This document shows positions 9,940-18,285 of a stretch of 22,521 nt of DNA, one piece after another. The notes beneath the pieces are model-generated. The model searched no databases. It saw only the letters and a list, made by a program, of their open reading frames with translations, and was not told where the DNA came from. Position 1 is the first letter of the stretch. Every line of letters starts with the position of its first letter. Source of the DNA: Gymnopilus junonius (taxonomy: Eukaryota; Basidiomycota; Agaricomycetes; Agaricales; Galerinaceae). The position numbers and the translations under genes were made by a program. The DNA lies in NCBI GenBank assembly GCA_015501075.1, contig JADNYJ010000507.1, positions 1 through 22,521 on the forward strand, read 5' to 3'.

Positions 9940-11606
9940 CTAAGATAACACACCCATTGATTCTCTGCAAAAGTGAACTTTGGGAGCAGGGAGAGACTTT
10001 GTCAAAGAGTCTGCAATCATGTCTGCTGTTGGAATGTAATCTGGAACAATCACACCTTCTTCAACCTTGTCCCTGAGCCAAAAATGTCGAAGATCAAGTT
10101 GCTTCATTCTCCCATGATGTTCTGGATTCTTTGCAACTGTGATTGCACTTTGGTTGTCCATTTTGAGGGTTGAAGGTCCAGTAGCCAAATAACCAAATTC
10201 ACCAAGGATGTTCCTCATCCAGGCAATCTCTTTACCAGCTTCAACTGCTCCAAGGTACTCTGCTTCAGTGGTGGAAAGTGCAACAAGAGTTTGCAACTTA
10301 GAATACCAACTGATAGCTCCTCCAGCTATGATTGAGACATAACCAGCTGTTGATCATCCTGAATCAATGTAGTCACCATGTGAAGCATCAGTGTACATTA
10401 CAAAGGGCTCAGACATCGAATTGGTGCCAGAGTAAGTCAGCTTGTACTCCAAAGTTCCTTTGATATAGCGAAGCAGGTGTTTGAGAGCCTGCCAGTGCTT
10501 GAAACCAGGATTGGAGTTGTAGCGAGCCAAAAAGCCCACAGAGTAAGCAATATCAGGTTGAGTCATGGTGGCCAAATACTGAAGAGAGCCAACTGCAGAC
10601 AGGTAAGGAATGGTTGCCATTTCTTGTTCCTCCTCAGGAGTAGAAGGGGACATAGAATGAGAAAGTTGGAGCTTGGGAGGAAGAGGGGTTTTGACAGGAT
10701 GACATTTAGACATACCATACTTCTCAAGCATGTCCAGGATGAACTGGTGCTGGTGGAGTGTTATAGTGTGCTTGGGGCGGTCTCTGCCAATGCCAATACC
10801 TAGTAGGAACTGAGTTGGGCCTAAATTGCGACATTTGAAGTAGGAAGAGAGTTGGGCAATGGTGGACTCAATAGCAGACTGGGATGTTGAAGCAAGGGTG
10901 ATATCATCAATGTAGATAGGCATAATGATGCGAGCTTCAGAGTTGGAGTAGATGTAGACAGATCTATCAGCTTGAATTCGCTTGAAGCCCATTTCCTCCA
11001 GAACTCCATGTAACTTCTTGTTCCACTGTCTGGCTGCCTGTTTGAGTCCATAGAGCGATTTGCGAAGTCTGCAGACTGCATTGGGTCCTCCTAGATGAAA
11101 GCCTTCAGGTTGCTTCATATAAATCTCCTCATCCAAGTCACCATTGGGAAAGGCAGAGGTGATGTCAAGAGAGTGGAGTTCTAGATCCTCAATGGCTGCC
11201 AATGCTAAAATCAAGCGCAGCATTGCAGGGCGAAGGTAGGTGCAAAGATCTCATTGTAGTCGATTCCTGGATGTTGTGAGTACCCTTTGGCAACAATTCG
11301 TGCTTTGAATCGCTCAATTGAACCATCAGCATTGTGTTTGACTTTGAACACCCAACCAGATCCAATTGCCTTTTGACCTTCAGGAAGATCCATAATTTCC
11401 CAAGTGTTATTCTCAACCAAGGAGTTGTACTCCTGTGTTGCAGCTTCACGCCATTGAGCTCCCAGAGGTGTCTTTAGTGCGTGTGTGAAGGAACGAGGTG
11501 TAGCATCATTTCCAGCAGCCAGAGCACCTTCTAAATCATCTTCATCATCTTCTGCCTCTTCAATTGCTTTAGAGAGCGGTTTGATCTTCCACCATTCACC
11601 AGGGGG
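9940..11606 (-). pseudogene. Copia Pol: reverse transcriptase and RNase H, broken
   Basis: Minus-strand reading gives EWWK…PRSFTHAL…LGAQWREAATQEYNSL, then WVFKVKHNADGSIERFKARI, LDITSAFPNGDLDEEIYMKQ, SLYGLKQAARQWNKKLH and YIDD at 10,903-10,914 (catalytic). RNase H follows with YTDASHGDYIDSG, STTEAEYLGAVEA, KMDNQSAI and DLRHFWLRDKV, ending at 9,940. Two lesions are visible. A one-base loss near 11,225 shifts the frame between APTF and RPAMLRL. TGA at 10,354-10,356 sits between SG and STAGY, where Copia RNase H normally has Arg or Lys (CGA would give Arg). The rest is well preserved, so inactivation looks fairly recent. Confidence 0.9.
11594..11606. repeat. Target-site duplication of LINE-D, left copy
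   Basis: ATTCACCAGGGGG, identical to 16,954-16,966. Both lie in Copia coding sequence (PPGEW on the minus strand). Confidence 0.92.
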
Positions 11607-11608
11607 CC

Positions 11609-12077
11609 TTTTTTTTTTTTTTTTTTTAAATCAAGGATTTATATACCGGTGCGCGAAAGCAGTCTGGTCGCAGATATACATACACCCAAGTAATCTACCA
11701 TTAAACTACGCCTAGTGTGAGACTGGCTCTTGCGGGCCAACTTAGGACCACAAAACAGTGGGCCCATACTCTCGTTGATGCCCCGACCAAAGGGAGGGGT
11801 CCAACAAAGTAATGGAAGGGCACCGGAAGGGGGCCCGCCAGCCAAACCCGCCAGCCCAGGATGCGCGCATACTGTGTTAGCCACTGAAGGCAGACCATTT
11901 CAGGTCGCCGAAGCAGGGGGCTACAAGGTCTGTCGATAGCGCCGAAGCTCCAGAACCAAAGCCCCCACCCTCAACCCAGCAAAGTCAAAGCCCGCCAAGT
12001 ATTAGGACTCTGTTCTGAGTGCACCCCAAACTGCTGAATCCAGCCAACAGGAACAACGCCTACCTTGCCCGACCAAG
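11609..12077 (-). other. LINE-D 3' UTR and poly(A) tail
   Basis: Minus-strand 3' UTR homologous to those of LINE-B and LINE-E, ending GGTATATAAATCC, then TTGATTTA, then 19 A's (T's at 11,609-11,627). Two bases, GG, separate the tail from the target duplication. A 65-codon frame opens in this UTR in LINE-B and LINE-D but not in LINE-E. Confidence 0.8.
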
Positions 12078-12820
12078 TTATCTGATACCCTGAGGGGGGC
12101 GGTTGAAGGCAAACACTGTGGGGTTGGCCTTCAAAAAGGAAATGAGCTGATCCAGATGAACTGGATAGTCATGACGGTCATGCTGGGGACACATCCAAAA
12201 TAAGTGGTCGCGGGTTTGGGTATAGAAGCTGCACTCGCAACTGGTGGATTCAGGGATGTTGAATCGAGAGTAATACTCCCCGATGGGAGCATGGTTGGTA
12301 ATGGTGTGAGTGACCCTTGTAAAGAGAGTCAAGTCACCACCTGCAGCTTGAAGCCAAGGACCACCTCGTTTGGCCCGTGGTTCGAGTCGACCCCCGTTGA
12401 GGTCGGTGAGTGACAAAAATTGTCGCCCTGAGTATGAGGGCTGCTGGAACAACTCTTTCCAGCCCTCCCCTGGGTTGTCGTCTGCGGCTTTGCACAGAGA
12501 GGCAAGTGAGTGTGGTGTGTTAGGCCCCACCATTACTGAAAGCTCGGTAGCCATGAGATGAGCTTGGTAGTGTATGCCCCACTTCAATGAAGATGGGACA
12601 TGATGAAGAGAGATGTGGCGGTCAGGACCTCTGGCCCACCACTCCGTAAGGGCGCAGATAACGGCCAAGGAGTGAGCTTGGCCGGAATGCATGGAGGCAT
12701 CAAGCAGACTCCCCAAAGCCTTGGTGGAGTCCAACATGATAACAATGTAGTCACAGTTGTCCATGGTGCAAGCCTGGACAATTGCAGTATGAAGGGAGTA
12801 AAGCTCAGCATCCTCTGCAA

Positions 12821-12833
12821 GAGCACTCCCAGC
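12821..12833. repeat. Target-site duplication of LINE-E, left copy
   Basis: GAGCACTCCCAGC, identical to 15,197-15,209; with two preceding A's the match could be 15 bp. It lies in LINE-D RNase H coding sequence. Confidence 0.93.
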
Positions 12834-14718
12834 TCCTCTCGGCACTCTTTCTCACACCAGTGCTGAAACTTTTCATGCAGAATGAGTCGGTTTCCGATAC
12901 CACTCTGCTCTCTTATGTCGATGACGGCACACTCATCATGCAGTCACAGACACTTGATGCCAACTGCATAGCCCTGAAGAGGTCCTATGCGGTGATTTTC
13001 AAACTCTTCACAAAGTTTGCCCTCGCTCTGGAGCATGACAAGATGGAGTTATTCCATTTTGATCATTCTCACTCTGAGTTCAATCCGTCCATGGATCTAG
13101 GGTATGCTCCCTACACCCAGGACAAGCATCTGATGCCCAAGCCATTTTGGCGGTACTTGGGTTTCTTCTTTGACTGGAAATTGACATTTCATGAACATGT
13201 CTGGTACTATTCCACCAAGTCCTTCACCACCATTAAGGCGATGAGGATGCTTGGTAACTCATCTAGGGGGCTTACGCCTATGCAAAAGTGTTTGCTTTAC
13301 AGGTCTTGTGTGTTGCCTATTGCAACATATGGCCTTTGGCTGTGGTTCTTCCAAGGCGCTAAGTGCCAGGGGACCATCAAATTACTGACCAGCATGCAGC
13401 GTCATGCTGCACTCTGGATTACCAGTGCATTCTGCACCTCCCCAACTGGGGGAATCGAGGCCCTCGCTGGCCTGGTCCCTATCAACTTAGTCTTGAAATG
13501 TGCTGCCGCCATAGGTGTTCTGCACATGGCGGCCCTCTCAGACACTCATCTGGTGCACTCCCTTCTGAGTGTGCCCTTTTCCAAAGGGGCGACTCCTCAC
13601 CCTTGCTCTGCTGCCTTTATGACTGCCCCACAATGCACTAAGGTGCAGGGTACTGTTATGGACGTCGATGACATGCTCCATGTAGTCAGCGAGCCTCTGG
13701 AGCCTTTTGCCCCAGAAGCCCGTCCAGGTGGGCAATTCCTTGAGTTACATCTTGGAATTCGCCTTGATGTCACTCCGGCGCCCAAGGATAAAGTTGGGCT
13801 CCAGCGCGAATGGTTAGACTGCTTCTGGGATGCTTCGAAGCGGGAACCGTCCACTCTGGTCTGTGTTGGCAATGGTAGTCGCCCCACTGATCGGAACAAG
13901 CAGGCCATTGCAGCTTCACTTGTTTTTCGCCAAGAAGTCGAGGTGCATGCATCTCGCTATGTGGCTGGGAGTGCTCTTGCAGAAGATGCTGAGCTTTACT
14001 CCCTGCATACTGCAATTGTCTGGGCATGTGCCATGGACAACTGTGACTACATTGTCATCTTGTCGGACTCCACCAAGGCTTTGGGGAGTCTGCTTGATGC
14101 CTCCGTGCATTCCGGCCAAGCTCACTCCTTGGCCGTTATCTGCGCCCTTATGGAGTGGTGGGCCAGAGGTCCTGACCGCCACATCTCTCTTCATCATGTC
14201 CCATCTTCTTGAAGTGGGGCATACACTACCAAGCTCATCTCATGGCTACCGAGCTTTCAGTAATGGTGGGGCCTAACACGCCACACTCACTTGCCTCTCT
14301 GCGCAAAGCCGCAGACGACAACCCAGGGGAGGGCTGGAAAGAGTTGTTCCAGCAGCCCTCATACTCAGGGCGACAATTTTTGTCACTCACCGACCTCAAC
14401 GGGGGTCGACTCGAACCACGGGCCAAACGAGGTGGTCCTTGGCTTCAAGCTGCAGGCGGTGACTTGACTCTCTTTACAAGGGTCACTCACACCATTACCA
14501 ACCATGCTCCCATCGGGGAGTATTACTCTCGATTCAACATCCCTGAATCCACCAGTTGCGAGTGCAGCTTCTATACCCAAACCCGCGACCACTTATTTTG
14601 GATGTGTCCCCAGCATGACCGTCATGACTATCCAGTTCATCTGGATCAGCTCATTTCCTTTTTGAAGGCCAACCCCACAGTGTTTGCCTTCAACCGCCCC
14701 CCTCAGGGTGTCAGATAA
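12834..14718 (+). pseudogene. LINE-E ORF2 C-terminal half (RT and RNase H)
   Basis: The frame is open from the 5' truncation point to about 14,212 and then, after one missing T in TCTTC(T)TTGAAG, on to TAA at 14,716-14,718. It contains YVDDG at 12,914-12,925, FALALEHDKMELFHF, FWRYLGFFFDWKLTF, the RNase H domain and CECSFYTQTRDHLFWMCP. In RNase H the first motif reads LVCVGNGSRPTD; LINE-D has GDGS, so the first catalytic Asp is Asn here. The Glu (AEDAELYSLH) and second Asp (LSDSTKALG) are kept. An apparent longer ORF from 12,782 gains its first residues from LINE-D antisense sequence and is not a real start. Confidence 0.9.
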
Positions 14719-15169
14719 CTTGGTCGGGCAAGGTAGGCGTTGTTCCTGTTGGCTGGATTCAGCAGTTTGGGGTGCACTCAGAACAGAGTCCTAATACTTG
14801 GCGGGCTTTGACTTTGCTGGGTTGAGGGTGGGGGCTTTGGTTCTGGAGCTTCGGCGCTATCGACAGACCTTGTAGCCCCCTGCTTCGGCGACCCGAAATG
14901 GTCTGCCTTCAGTGGCTAACACAGTGTGCGCGCATCCTGGGCTGGCGGGTTTGGCTGGCGGGCCCCCTTCCGGTGCCCTTCCATTACTTTGTTGGACCCC
15001 TCCCTTTGGTCAGGGCATCAACGAGAGCACAGGCCCACTGTTTGTGGTCCTAAGTTGGCCCGCGAGAGCCAGTCTCGCACTAGGCATAGTTTAATGGTAG
15101 ATTACTTGGGTGTATGTATATCTGTGACCAGACTGCTTACGCGCACCGGTATATAAATCCTCGATTTAG

Positions 15170-15196
<27 letters not shown>
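14719..15196 (+). other. LINE-E 3' UTR and poly(A) tail
   Basis: A 3' UTR of about 450 nt followed by some 27 uninterrupted A's, the cleanest tail in the window. It matches LINE-B and LINE-D, with small indels such as one in TGTTTGTGGTCC near 15,040. Confidence 0.85.
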
Positions 15197-15200
<4 letters not shown>

Positions 15201-15209
15201 ACTCCCAGC
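15197..15209. repeat. Target-site duplication of LINE-E, right copy
   Basis: GAGCACTCCCAGC directly after the A tail, identical to 12,821-12,833; LINE-D RNase H coding sequence resumes on the minus strand from here. Confidence 0.93.
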
Positions 15210-16645
15210 CACATAGCGAGATGCATGCACCTCGACTCCTTGGCGAAATACAAGCGAAGCTGCAATAGCTTGCTTGTTTCGGTCAGTGGGGTGACTACCA
15301 TCGCCGACACAGACCAGAGTGGATGGTTCCCACTTCGAAGCTTCCCAGAAGTGGTCTAACCATTCGCGCCGAAGCCCAACCTTATCCTTGGGTGCCGGAG
15401 TAATATCAAAGTGAATTCCATGATGTAACTCAAGGAATCACCCGCCTGGATGAGCCTCTGGGGCAAATGGCTCCAGAGGCTCGCTGACTACATGGAGCAT
15501 GTCATCAACATCCATAACCATACCCCGCACCTTAGCGCATTGTGGGGCAGTCATAAAGGCAGCAGAGCGAGGGTGAGGAATTGCTCCTTTGGAAAAGGGC
15601 ACACTCAGAAGGGAGCGCACCGGATGAGTGTCTGAGAGGGCCGCCATGTGCAGAACACCTACGGCGGCAGCACGTTTCAAGACTAAGTTGATAGGGACCA
15701 AGCCAGCGAGGGCCTCGATCCCCCCAGTTGGGGAGGTGCGGAATGCACCGGTAATCCAAAGCACAGCATGCCGTTGCATGCTGGTCAGTAGTTTGATGGT
15801 CCCCTGGCACTTAGCGCCCTGGAAGAACCACAGTCGGAGGCCATATGTTGCAATAGGCAACACACAGGACCTGTAAAGCAGACGCTTTTGCATGGGAGTG
15901 AGTCCCCTAGATGAGTTACCAAGCATCCTCATCACCTTAACAGTGGTGAAGGACTTGGTGGAGTAATACCGGACATGTTCATGGAACGTCAACTTCCGAT
16001 CGAAGAAGAAGCCCAAGTACCACCAAAATGGCTTGGGCGTCAGATGTTTGTCACGAGTGTAGGGAGCATACCCTAGATCCATGGATGGATTGAACTCAGA
16101 GTGAGAACAATCAAAATGGAATAACTCCATCTTGTCATGCTCAAGAGCGAGGGCAAACTTTGTGAAGAGTTTGAAAATCACCGCATAGGACCTCTTCAGG
16201 GCTATGCAGTTGGCATCAAGTGTCTGTGACTGCACGATGAGTGTGCTGTCATCGACATAAGAGAGCAGAGTGGTATCAGAGACCAACTCATTCTGCATGA
16301 AAAGTTTCAGCACTGGTGCGAGGAAGAGTGCCGAGAGGACTGGGGACAAAGCAGAGCCCTGCCCCACCCCAACATCAGCTTGTCGGGGGTCAGATTGAAA
16401 GCCGTTCCAGGCGTAAGATGTGGAACGGCCGACCAGGTATGATGAAAAGAATTCCACCACATTAGGAGGGAAGCCCTGCTTCCTAAGGATCGCAATCACC
16501 ACTTCATGATTGAGGGAAGGGAAGAACTGTGCTATGTCAAAGGCAATGACACTGGTCTTCAAGCCACGAGCCCACCCCACCCACACCAGGTGCGTGAGGA
16601 GCAAGCCTGCATCCTCAGTGGAGTGCTGACGCACACCACCGAGTT

Positions 16646-16953
16646 GAATAGGGAACATCCAAAACCTTCAAGAAGGCTTTGGACATTGGTAGCCTGACCC
16701 AGGGTGTCAGCTCCTTATTAGCATCAGAGGTGCCCTGGACAACATTGTAGATCGCACCCCGAAGGAGCATAAGCTCATCAGTCGTGGGTACGTGATTGGT
16801 GTGCAAGGCCCACCCACGATAGGTGGGCTCTGCAGAAGTGATCCGAATATCGAATCGATCGAGGGCCATCATCTGGTTGATCTCATCAACCAGCATAGCA
16901 AGTATGACATTCATCGGCACACAGTCATTGAACACCATGAGAACTTGGCGGCA
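16646..16953 (-). pseudogene. LINE-D ORF1 fragment (Gag-like core)
   Basis: About 100 codons matching the LINE-A/LINE-C ORF1 core: CRQVLMVFNDCVPMN, LAMLVDEINQMMALDRFDI, TYRGWALHTNHVP, then MSKAFLKVLDVPY. It is truncated at the 5' end by the insertion and joined at VPYS to RT sequence. No zinc knuckles remain. Confidence 0.85.
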
Positions 16954-16966
16954 ATTCACCAGGGGG
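16954..16966. repeat. Target-site duplication of LINE-D, right copy
   Basis: ATTCACCAGGGGG, identical to 11,594-11,606. Copia coding sequence (HVIRPPGE on the minus strand) continues to its right. Confidence 0.92.
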
Positions 16967-18145
16967 TCTAATAACATGAGTAGTGCACCTAAGTGGCTGT
17001 GGAGTTGCAGGAGGCTGTATCTGAGCAGGAGGTGGAGGCGAAGGAGTGCAAGGTGGTAGAGGGATTTCTGGACTAGGAGTGCGCTCAGGTGGTAATTTGG
17101 GAACTGGATCAACTTGGGGCTCATCTGGCTTCATATTTGTGTCCAAATCATCATCCTCCCCCCAGACCTCGAGTGGTGGTGCAAGGGGTGCAGGAAAGCA
17201 TTAGGAGCAGGGAGAACCAGTGGGAGAGGTGAACCAGATGATTTGAAACCAGGACCAATGCTAGGAAATGACCTTTCATCAAACTCAGCTCTTTCAGAGA
17301 TGATAAACTTCTTTGTGGTTGGATTGTAGAACTGCCAGCCTTTGTATCCAGTAGGGTAGCCCACAAAGATGCACTTCTCCATGTGAGGTCCAAGAGGGGT
17401 TCACTTGTCCTTCTGAATAAAGACATAGGCTAAGCATCCCCAAACTCTGAAATGCGAAATGTCTGGTTTCTGGTGGTTCCAGGCTTCATAAGGTGTTGAA
17501 TCAGATAGAGTGGATGTAGGGATGTGATTCCAGACATGTATCATTGTTGCGAGTGCATAGGCCCAGAACCAAAGGGGCAGGCCAGCTTCAAAGAGCATTG
17601 CTGAGATATCATCAGACATAGTTCTGTTTGCTCTCTCTGCTACTCCATTCTGTTGTGGCCTATTCCTGGTGCTGTGTCGCCTAATTATCCCACAACTGTC
17701 TGTAAATGTGATAAACTCCTTAGACATGTATTCCCCAGCTTTATCATCCTGTAATGCTTTGATTTTTGCATCCAATTGGTTCTCTGCCCATGCTTTGAAC
17801 TGTTTGAAGGCTGTAAATGTTTCGCTCTTTCACTTTAGAAGGTAGGCAGCTCAGAGTGAAGTGCAGTCATCAATATAAGTGACCCAGTATCTATAGCCCT
17901 CAGGGGTTGGAGTACGAATGGGGCCATGCAGATCTGAGTGTACAAGCTCTAGAGGCTTGGTAGCTCTGCTGGGTGAAGTTGGGAAAGGATTGGAATGCAT
18001 CTTGCCTGCTAAACAAGGCTCACAAACTAAGTCAGGCTTTTCCTTCAAATCCAGAGTCATTCCAGTCACCAGACCATTTCTGTGCATCTTAGAGATGTCT
18101 GCATGATTGTGGTGACAACAGCGATGATGCCAGAGTGTAGGAGCA
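16967..18145 (-). pseudogene. Copia Pol: GAG-pre-integrase and integrase, broken
   Basis: The minus strand opens with TLWHHRCCHHNHADISKMH and CEPCLAGK, the HHCC zinc region. The integrase core follows: HSDLHGPIRTP (first Asp), YIDDCTS (second Asp) and PQQNGVAERANRTM (Glu), so the DDE set is present. Then come PLWFWAYALATMIHVWN, HFRVWGCLAYVF, CIFVGYPTGYKGWQFYNP and a Pro-rich linker to RPPGE. Integrase would insert the cDNA copy. Breaks are TGA at 17,851-17,853, 17,830-17,832 and 17,401-17,403, plus a frameshift near 17,170. The third lies between QKDK and TPLG, where Arg is usual. Upstream Gag and protease are cut off by LINE-F. Confidence 0.9.
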
Positions 18146-18285
18146 ATCCTTCTTTCCCACAGACCACCACCATCGCAAAACGTCAATACCTCGCAAAACC
18201 GCAACTTCTCTCTACAACCTGCGATCTGGTCCTTGGATAGCTGTTTACAGTTATTCGAGTGTGTACGCACCTTTAGTGCAAGACG
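18146..18285 (+). promoter_or_regulatory. LINE-F 5' UTR (140 nt)
   Basis: The third copy of the family leader, the same length as in LINE-A and LINE-C. A full-length leader in all three marks the real 5' terminus of the family. An internal promoter is expected from the family but not shown. Confidence 0.5.

Larger units (their letters stand above)
12834..15196 (+). mobile_element. LINE-E: 5'-truncated non-LTR insertion in LINE-D
   Basis: The plus-strand copy starts in RT (TCCTCTCGGCACTC, just upstream of YVDD) and ends with an uninterrupted tract of about 27 A's at 15,170-15,196. It is flanked by perfect duplications. It is the innermost element of the nest and has the fewest lesions, so it is the youngest insertion that can be placed. 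It is nearly identical to LINE-D over RNase H and the 3' UTR. Confidence 0.95.
11609..16339. repeat. Large inverted repeats formed by LINE-D and LINE-E
   Basis: Because LINE-E inserted in the opposite orientation into its near-identical relative, 11,609-12,833 is the inverted counterpart of 13,964-15,196, and 12,834-13,976 that of 15,197-16,339. Each arm is about 1.1-1.2 kb and highly similar by eye. Any read-through transcript could fold into long double-stranded RNA. Confidence 0.9.
12078..16645 (-). pseudogene. LINE-D ORF2 (RT and RNase H), split by LINE-E
   Basis: Minus strand: RT from QLGGVRQHSTEDAGLLLTHL through motif A (SVIAFDIAQFFPSLNHE), motif B (GVGQGSALSPVLSALFL), YVDDS at 16,248-16,259 and FWWYLGFFFDRKLTF. 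TGA at 15,438-15,440 follows HPGG, where LINE-E has CAA. RNase H then reads LVCVGDGSHPTDRNKQ with the first catalytic Asp, continues across the LINE-E insertion point as AGSALAEDAELYSLHTA with the Glu, then MLDSTKALG with the second Asp. It ends with CECSFYTQTRDHLFWMCP and TAA at 12,078-12,080. Apart from the deletion and one stop, the frame is clean, suggesting a young copy. Confidence 0.88.
11607..16953 (-). mobile_element. LINE-D: non-LTR insertion in Copia, internally deleted, split by LINE-E
   Basis: Minus-strand copy bounded by identical 13-bp duplications. It begins (5' truncated) in the ORF1 Gag-like core (CRQVLMVFND) at 16,953. It jumps at about 16,645 from ORF1 into RT, then runs through RT, RNase H, 3' UTR and a tail seen as T's at 11,609-11,627. 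LINE-E sits at 12,834-15,196. The internal jump corresponds to losing about 2.2 kb relative to LINE-C (roughly 6,302-8,486), including the zinc knuckles, the endonuclease and the N-terminal RT motifs. Confidence 0.92.
9688..18145 (-). mobile_element. Ty1/Copia LTR retrotransposon, split by LINE-D and cut by LINE-F
   Basis: Two Copia segments on the minus strand, 16,967-18,145 (integrase) and 9,688-11,606 (RT, RNase H, 3' LTR), become continuous when LINE-D is removed. The frame then reads RPPGEWWK across the join. The order integrase-RT-RNase H defines Ty1/Copia. Gag, protease and the 5' LTR are absent because LINE-F starts at 18,146, within the sequence coding for the GAG-pre-integrase zinc region; they may lie beyond the window. 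A candidate 5-bp target duplication, GCGGG at 9,683-9,687, cannot be checked without the other end. Confidence 0.93.

Noticed and set aside
12782..14212. 476-codon ORF read as one gene
   Set aside because: Its first residues come from LINE-D antisense sequence up to the target duplication; only the part from 12,834 is LINE-E ORF2.
16640..16650. Spliced intron as the cause of the LINE-D internal deletion
   Set aside because: The corresponding LINE-C boundaries (CCTATT|ATATGG and near CCTAATCAACT) show no GT…AG borders.
11607..16953. Twin-priming inversion as the origin of the LINE-D/LINE-E inverted structure
   Set aside because: Both orientations contain the same RNase H and 3' UTR, LINE-E has its own A tail and a perfect 13-bp duplication, and LINE-D rejoins in frame without it. 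Independent insertion explains this better.
9859..18145. A second (5') Copia LTR within the window
   Set aside because: No sequence matching TGTTAGAGTGACTC or the 22-bp LTR repeat appears near 18,145; the upstream part is cut off by LINE-F.
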